A stretch of 64,000 bases of DNA from Erythrocercus mccallii. Its lineage: Eukaryota > Chordata > Aves > Passeriformes > Dicruridae. The stretch lies in contig VZRG01001062.1 of assembly GCA_013397435.1 (NCBI GenBank), positions 62,001-126,000 on the forward strand, in the 5' to 3' direction. The notes beneath the pieces were generated by a model that made no database searches, was not told the DNA's origin, and worked only from the letters and a program-made list of their open reading frames with translations. Below, piece by piece: positions 53,201-62,200 of this stretch. Position 1 is the first letter of the stretch. Every line of letters starts with the position of its first letter. Position numbers and translations under genes: made by a program.

Positions 53201-56200
53201 TTTGATAATTCTTTTCCTTTTCTCTGATGTTGTAGGCCTCTGAAGTATCTCGAAACAGAGGCATTACTCTGTTGGCCAGACCAGGCAATAGTCTCGTAAC
53301 AGCTATTCGAAACCAGCACCATCACGAGGCATTACCTCTGGGTAAGGCAAGGGTTTTTTTTCTTCTCAAAGCAGTGCTCACAAAGGTGGGGTTTAGGACT
53401 TCTCATTAGCTGTGTGCACTGCCTCATGTTGCCCTGTGCCTCACTGGCAGCGCAGTCAGTGTGCCCCTGCAGAATCATGGTGACATGGCAAATAAAGCCT
53501 CTGGTTTGTTTTTACCTTTTCCAGCTTACAATGACAAGATTGTTGCATTTCTACGCCAACCCAACATTTTTGAGATGCTGCAGGAGCGTCAGCCCAGCTT
53601 GGCCAGAAACCATGCACTCAGGTACTACTTTTTTCCAGATAGCTGTACCCTACCTCCAGGAAGTGTTTTTTGTATTGGGGAAAACCAAATTCTAGTAACT
53701 GTAGTACAAAAGATGAACTTGGAACTCCTATGGAACTGTCATCATTAAAGAGCAGATGGGAACCACCAGGATCCATGTAGTTACTAGAGTTACTTTCCAC
53801 AGACATCCAAGAAGTAAGAAGAACCAAAATAAATACGGGCAAGTAGTAACATGTCTAATTTCTAAGTATTACTGAATAGCAGAAACTCCATCTTCACCTG
53901 CAATTATCACTTTGCTTTTCAGAAGATAGAGTTAAAAGAGTGTTTGCATGGAATTCAGCAGCAAAACTCGAATAATTCCAGCAGAACCATAACCGGATTT
54001 TGCTTCATGGTTGGATTTACACCGCTGTCATGGATATAGTCACCCTAGATTTTATAAAGAAATAGGAGCATTATTATGAAGTGGATGGTACTATTGTCTT
54101 TAATCTTTCTCACTTGACTTAAAGGTAGTAGTTTCCAAAGTATTTAAATTGTGTCTTTCTTAAGGCCATTCCTTTACTATTAGATTTTTAAAAAACAGAA
54201 AAAACCAGAACCAATTCACCAGTACAACTTCAACTCATTCGTATTCCAAAGTTTGAATTAACTGGTTTTGGCCAAGAACTAAAGCTGGTGTTAATCAGTG
54301 TCAGTGATGCCCATATGCACCAGCTGAGAGTTTGATGAAGAATTCAGGTTGTACTGTGCAGTCAGGTGTGGCTGTAGGACTGCTGACGGAGGAGAGGACC
54401 TCCAAATTCCTGCAGTGTGCTTTCTGTTGGTAGCCTTACTGACTCCTCATTTACCTCTGACAGCCAGACAAAGAGTTCTTTGGGTGTAAGGATTAGACTT
54501 CTGGAGGAATTGATACATGCAAATAAAATGAAAAATAATCTCAGTATTCAGGATGTACATTTCTATAACTGAGAATTTTTTATCTTCACCATCAAATTAT
54601 TCCAGACTATTTTTTTTTCTCAGCTGTAACTTGAATTCTCATTTCCCAGAGAACAGATAACGTTTTTATCTCCTTTTGAGCCGAGAACAAAATTGACCAG
54701 TGATAGGGACTAGACAGCTTAGCCAGTGCATAATGAGATTTGTAACAGGATATTGAGCCTTTTGCCTCCAGATCATTGCTGATTATACCTTGGGCCAGGA
54801 GTGATCCAAGCTACTGTCTAATGCTCCTGCAGCAGGTACTAAGCAAACTCCTAGGATGCAAATGTCTGTCTTTTATGGACCTTGATTGCAAGGCACATCC
54901 TTGACTTGAGGTATAATATTTTGACTTAATACTAGAATAAAAAATATTTGGACACTGCAATGCTTTAGAAACATACTGATAGGCTGGAGTGTAGATGTGT
55001 ATCTTCCATGATCCTAATCTCCTGCTAGGATCCTATCGTATATTTCCCAGTCCTTATTAACAAAAGGTATATTTTTACATATGCAACATTTATTACACTG
55101 TATAACCTCTGTGTGATTAATTCATATCAAGTATATGTTAGAGTGTTATTTGCCAGATGGAACTGACAGAAGGAAAGGAAGTGATATTACTGCAAATTCT
55201 GTTAACAAAAGGTGCTATGTTAGTTGTAGAGTGACGCAAAAAAAATCTGCGGTTGGTGACCTGACACACGCACATGAAACTGGAGGGCTAAGAATCATTC
55301 TGTTTTCTAAAATAGGGAATAAAATCTCTTTCTTTTGGATCAGCAAAGTGAACCAAAAGTGAGCGATAGAGATGGAAATTTTTTTGCAAGTTTGTTAGGA
55401 AGATTAGAAAATGAATCAGGCATATAGGATGTTTGCCATTTTTATTAGGAGATAAACAGGAACTGGCAAAATACCAAAGAATAACAACTCTATGCTTGGC
55501 TCAAGCTGTGATAATGGCATGGTTTTTTCTGGTTTTGTCTTTTTTTCTTCTCCTCTCCATAATATCACTTATGTTTCAGGGAGAAGATCCATTACATTCG
55601 GACAGAGGGTACACATGGGCTTGAAAAGTTGTCGTGTGATGCAGATTTAGTAATTCTGCTGAGGTAATCAATTTGATCAATAGCATAATGTCATTACTTA
55701 CAGTACCAGAGAAATTATGTGGCTCTTTCTCCGCATAATTGAAAAGATTTGGTTAAATCAGGTCATACTGATAACCATCCAAAATGATTCAGCCAGAGTG
55801 TATCTGTCAATTTGTACTTCCTGGAAGGCAGCCTACATCAGTGCAGTAAATCCAGCCAGCTCAGTCAGTATGGCTGTTGCCATCAAGTAGCAGATAAAAA
55901 AGAATCAGGTAAAAACGTTTCCTTTTAATGGAAAAAAAATCTTGTATCTTAAAGAAATAAAAAACAAAAAGGAGAGGAAAAAATGCCTTGTCTTTCTCAC
56001 TACAATAATGTAACAGCTCATGAAACTGATAATTTTACTGCAGCAGTTCTGCCACTCATGCATGAAACCTCAATGTCCAGTGCAGTGAGATTATTTGGGT
56101 AATGAAGATAAGGCTTCAGTTTGTACTGGAACTAGAAAGCTTGGCCTTCAGGTCCTATTTCTCCTCAGTGCAGCTAAGAATTTATTTTATTGTCTTGGTC

Positions 56201-59200
56201 TGAGATGGGAAATGTTGCAATACCCAGATGGGGTTGGTGTGTTGAAGTAACACTACCTAATGCAAAAAGTTTGCAACTTATTTCTGTCATTTCAATTCAA
56301 GCAGTCAAAGCACTGAACTACATGAAAATGACCTGAGAAAAACATCCTGGGAGACAGAGTGTGCATCTTTACTTCTTTCTGCTAATGTGTTGAAGGTGCT
56401 CCTGTTTCCTACGTAGCCTCACATCTTTGCTCTCCATCAGTGGGCTGAGCTGTCGTGTTAGCACGAAACATCTATTAAAATTCATTTTGTTCTTCTTTGC
56501 TAGTGACCAGGCTGTCTTTGGGAAACCTATGGATTTTTTGAATCCATAAGTTCAGAGATGCACCCAAATAACTGACACAGTGAACTTGCACTGTACTGCA
56601 TGTTTACAATCTTTGGTGTGATGAATGTGAACTAAATCTCTCCCTGTGACTTTTTGCATGCAGCCTTTTTGAAGAGGATATCATGTCCTACATACCACTG
56701 CAGGCTGCCTTCCATCCGGGTTACAGTTTTTCTCCTCGCTGCTCACCCTGTTCATCACCCCAAAACTCTCCAGGTAAGGAGATGGGGAAATTAATACAAA
56801 ATCTTGCTTTTGTGGTATTTCTTCTTATAAATAGAAAGGAGCAGATTGAGACCCAGCATCAGCTGTTAGCCTGCTAATTCCAGTGCCCACCCCAAATCTG
56901 ATCCCAGCTGCTTTTTTTGCTGGGTCAGTTTCCAATGTTTCTATGTATCTGTTGAAGTGTTAGCAGTAGCTAAAACACAGATCAGAAATTGCCCATAAGG
57001 AAGGAGCTCTTTTCCTACTTTTTCCATCGTTGGAAAAGATTAGGATAAGAGAATGGTGTACTCCAAGCATAAGTCACTCATATGGAAGCACATTCATTTT
57101 ATGTAACAGCAGCAAAGAGCACCTTCCAAATTGAAGGTGTGTTTCAGCACTTCCAGTACCCCTGTAAAGTTCAGTCTCCTCCACTCGATGCTCCAAAAAC
57201 TTCCCAAGGCACATCTATTTTGAGCCCTGAGGGGATCATCTTCATCGTCTAGCCTGACCTCCCGTGTTGAGCCCATTAACTTAGGTTCGACAGGAAACAT
57301 ATTTTCCAGAAAGACATGCTGTCTGAGAAGGTTATTACCAGCTGTGCTATGTCTCTGTAGTTATTGTTTATGCTATAGAAATTTGAGGAGCTAATGTCTC
57401 TTTTTTGCCAAGAGACACAACCCCCACCGCAGTCTGACTGCATGGCTGTGTCCAGTGGCCATTTTGAGAGAATCAACAGAAATGTGATCTGAAGAAATCC
57501 ATTTTTGGCTGAGCTTTTTGAGCATGCATTGAAATTATCTGATTTCAAACAAAATTAATGGACAAGAGAAGTTCAAATATTGAATGTGGCTTGGAAAATG
57601 GAAAGGTTTTTTGATGTGAAGAAGTTAAATGCTAAACCATTCTCTGCAGGAGAACGGTGTTCTGTCAGAATGTCCTGTTTTCATTAATGAGTTTTAAGAC
57701 CATTGTTAATAAAGTTCCCCTTGTCTACATCAGGACAGGTCATAAGCAAGTCTCCTACAGGACAAAAATCCAAGTATATGACACAAATGTGACTTAGGAG
57801 ACTGTTCTTGTGAAAACACAAGGGCAAATACTCATTTCCAGCAACACACTGTCTTCTTGCTAATTTCTGGCCTGGTTATAGAGCCCATGAGAGCACCCCT
57901 TCTCTTATGTCCTGGGGGAAAACAAAAGGCTGACAGAAGAAAGAAGTATTGCAAGGTATTCTCTTTGCACTGCATGTAAATACACCTTTTTGTTTAACCA
58001 GCAGAGACAGTACTGTCCTACCCTCATGGCAACCACAATGCTTTGGGCTCCCACTAAATGTGATGGGCTTTTTTCCCTTTCCTGTGGAGCATCTGCTGCC
58101 AGATTTCTCATAAAAGGGCTAGTTTTTATTGTCTTTTGTAATGAGATAGGGAAATGGGATTTCATTAATCCATTCTTCAGCCCTTTATGGCATGGCAATG
58201 TTTATACAAAAAGAATAATCATCTGCTTTGAGAATGCAGCCTTCAAAACAAAACAGGTTCCAAATTGCTGAAAAATCTGCTGTATATGTGAATTGTAATA
58301 GGGAAATGTAGCGTTTCTTGCTGACAGAAATCCTTTTTGATGCCACGAAGGGGTTTTGTGTTGATAGCTGCAAGTGTTTAATATACAGTCAGATTAACAC
58401 AGGGAAACCTGACTCCCAGCTTGGCTGGGGTGCTAGGCTCCAGTGAGAAGCATTGCTGAATTTCAGAGGTTTAATCCTGCCAAGTAAGGCGATCTCCTAT
58501 ACAATGCAGAAGAGAGAGATCTCTTAAAATTGCAAAAGGGAAAGAAAGCCTAAATGCGCTGACCATGAGAGACAGATGCACATGTCAGTCTTTCTCATGC
58601 CTTTCTGGTCCTTCAGTTCCCATTCAGCCACAGCTAAAGGCAGAGGCAACACACGGGCACACAAAAGGTGAGCTTAACAGTGCTTTTAGTAAAGAGGATA
58701 CAGTCCCTGGGAGTTCATTGCAATCACTGAATAACAGGAACTTAAAACTATTGATGCTAGATAGAACAAAAATAACACTGAGTACACTGTATACCTGCAA
58801 AAAGTTCCTAACATATTTATTAACCAGTTCTGTCTGGAAACATAAGCTGCATGATTTGGAAGAATATCAAGCCCCTTACACCTTAGGATGCTGTTCATTT
58901 TCCCTCCAGGGCTGCAGCGAGCAAGCGCAAGAGCACCTTCTCCATACAGGAGGGACTTCGAAGCCAAGCTGCGCAATTTCTATCGAAAACTTGAAGCCAA
59001 AGGGTATGGGCAAGGTCCAGGGAAGATTAAGTGAGTATTAAAATCACTCAAGTAGTCTAACAGGGCATAGCTTTGTCTTTTGTCATTCATTATCCTTAAA
59101 TCCTTTATCATTAAAGCACCCTGGAGATTGCATTTTTTGCATAACCATGAGGGATAAGATCTTCACATACCCTGCAAAAGAGTGACCTTCAAGAGGATTT

Positions 59201-62200
59201 TGTATGGAAGTTCTACTTCTTAAAGATTCATATTATCTTACACTCCCATTTCCTACCTACCTATTTAACAGGGATATTCATATTTCTACCTCTAATTTGC
59301 CAGTAGAAGAATTACCCTTCCAGGCAAACACTCACCAGGTATTAACAACAGCTGTATCATTGTAATGGCGGGATAACTCCAAATTCTTTGGATCTACATA
59401 TCAGTGTAACTCAGGACCAGAACATGATCCTACAGAAGTTAGTCTGTACATGCAGGTTTAATTTTCCATAGTTCTTTGTGTTGGTAGCCCTCCTAGGTTT
59501 GAAGTGGAGAGATTTCTGCCAGTCTTCATTTATTTGGTGTTCTCTGACATTTGATTGTGCAGTTTCTTTCCATACATCTTGTTAGTTGGCTTTTGATTCT
59601 GTACCTACTTGTGTTCAATCTAGTTATCCAACTTTGCCAAAGGGCTGTGTGTTTCTAAGGTATTTCCTGGGCATCTGGTTGGATTTATGCCTCAGGTTGG
59701 CTTCCTACCAAAGGACATCTGTTGTGGAAAAAAATAAAAGTATGAAGCCAAGCAATTTCTTCCAGGCAAACATCAGCAACATGATCTTACAGAGCTGAGT
59801 CGTGCTAGCTGGTGGTTACCTCTTTTGATGTCCTGCTAAATGGGTCCAAGGCAGACACAAAATATATTTTAGGAGGTCTGTTTTAAAATATCCATGAACA
59901 TATGAACAAGAAGGGTTTCTTGCACAGCTGGTGTGTAAAAGTACTATTCATTAGGTTGTTTTAGAGATTAGTAAGGGAATGAGAGGTGTGTTGTATAAAC
60001 AGAGGCTGATACTCCCTTTGCTTCCCCTGCCACAGAAGCAGTATTTCCATGACATTCACTGGATTAAATGTGGGAAGTGTTAGGGACCAGTTCCAGAAAG
60101 CTGTGACTTCATATACACAGGAAACTCTCAGCTCCCTCTACCATATAAATTTGTACATATGGGTTGTTGCAGAGAGTCTTAGCAGTAGAGCAGGACTTTG
60201 AACCTAATCATGGTATTGTGAAGGAATTCACCTTTGAGGCGCATAGAAAAGCCAATGGAACAACTCCTGAAAACCCATAATGGTCAAGTAGCACATGCAC
60301 CAGCAGATGCCATTTTATTAAGTTCTCTGAGAGCTAATGTCTCTCCTTACAGCTGTTGTTTACCTTCAGCCTCACAAGATCACACAAGACTCAATCATCA
60401 GATCTTTATTTCTGCCACTCTTTGCAGGTTAATTATACGGCGTGACCACTTGCTGGAAGGCACCTTCAACCAGGTAATGGCATACTCACGCAAGGAGCTC
60501 CAGCGGAACAAACTCTACGTCACATTTGTCGGCGAGGAAGGGTAGGGAACCACAGAATGCTCTTGGTTCTGAAGTAGCTGTTACGTTGCAAAATACCTAG
60601 TTGACTAAGGCTGAGCCTCTCTTCTTATGTAATGTTTCTTTGGTTTTGTTTTACCTCTGAGTAGATGATTTATCTTAATCAACTCAAACATTTGTTAAAA
60701 ATAATAACAATAATGCTTAATTTTCCTATAATGCCTTCCATCTAGATGTCTCAAAGTGACAGTTTAAGTGGTTAAATCTATTGTCATCTTGTTTGCCATA
60801 GATATTTTGACAAGCTGGAAGGGAAAACTCAACTACAGGTCAATGTTTACACACTGAATCAGTCTCAGGATTATAGTTAGAGACCAAACCTTTATCCACT
60901 TTGTTGCTCTAACTCTCCACAATCGATCTGGTTTTGCTTGAAAAATTTTTGCTTTGCATACCAACTAATGATCGTTTGTTGTCCATATGTGGATTTCTTG
61001 TTTCCATCTTAAGTCAGAAACATGAATACTGCTTAGTCTTTAAAATTTAATTCATGCAGCTGGAATCTGAAAGCAATAGAAGTTTCTTGAGAAGGCCTTT
61101 TCTCCGAAAGCTTTCTACAACTCTTACAATCCATGAGCCATTCTTGTATGATGAAAACCAGCTTCTGACCTTTTGTTTTCAAATGTAAGCACAACCTTTC
61201 AAAGCCACCCTGGCTCACCTCAAGAGCTATGTTGTAATTGAGGCTGAATCCACGTGCTTTTATAATGGAAAGACCATTATGTGTGTGTTTCCAGTGTGCT
61301 ATATTACAAAGGCATGAAATTGTATTTCAGGAGAAACTTTGCATGTAAAGTTCCTTTTTTTCAAAACCCACATGTGTAGGATTTCAGTTCCAAAGGTACC
61401 AGACAGTACCTGAGGCAACTCTCAAAATGTCCAGCAACTACTGGCACTCTCAGCTCTGAGGTGTCACGGCAAGTGAAAGCCTTCTGTCCCTTGTCACGGG
61501 ACAGGTTACATCCAGTGGAAAACAGAAGTTTCCAGACTCAAAGAGAGTAACTTGGTGACCTCAGTATCAGGGGTTTTTGTCACTCTTACTTTTTATTCTC
61601 TATATATTCAATATTGTGTAATAGAGGTCATCTTTCACAGCTGGTTTTGCCTCTGGCCTGCAAGTAAAGCATAAACATGTAGCACACTTCAGTTTATGTT
61701 TGTGGAATAGCATTCTGGAATGCAAATACTGGCCAAAGTCATATTGTTTTCCATGTAGCATGGTGTCCTCAGGAGAAATTACAAACCAATTTGATGTGCA
61801 AATTCATTCATTCTTCACTGATTCATTTACATCTGATGATACATTCCTCTAGGGTTTCTGCTGCTTAATGCTAATATACATTCTGCTGGAAGGACTCTAA
61901 GATGCCAATTCCCTACTGAGGAGTTGATGCTGTATGGCCATGTGATGCTGTATGGGCACAGCTTCCCACGTTTCAAAGAATAAGGACATTGAAAACGAAC
62001 TATAAAGGCTTTATGATGAGTTAGCGTATTGCCCAGAAATGCAATAGCTAGTCTCCTGTTGGAGGTTTTTGAACATAGACACGTGTTGTTTGTAGTTCTT
62101 TACTCCAGCCATTATCAGGCTTAACCCAGTACTTGATGTCCATAGAACCAGACCTGGTCCGTGGCTGGCACTAGCGGGTCATGTGGGCTTGTCACCATCC

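Noticed and set aside
58565..59041. 158-codon open frame overlapping exon 16
   Set aside because: Its frame is shifted relative to the HECW1 reading of exon 16, so it is a shadow plus intron.
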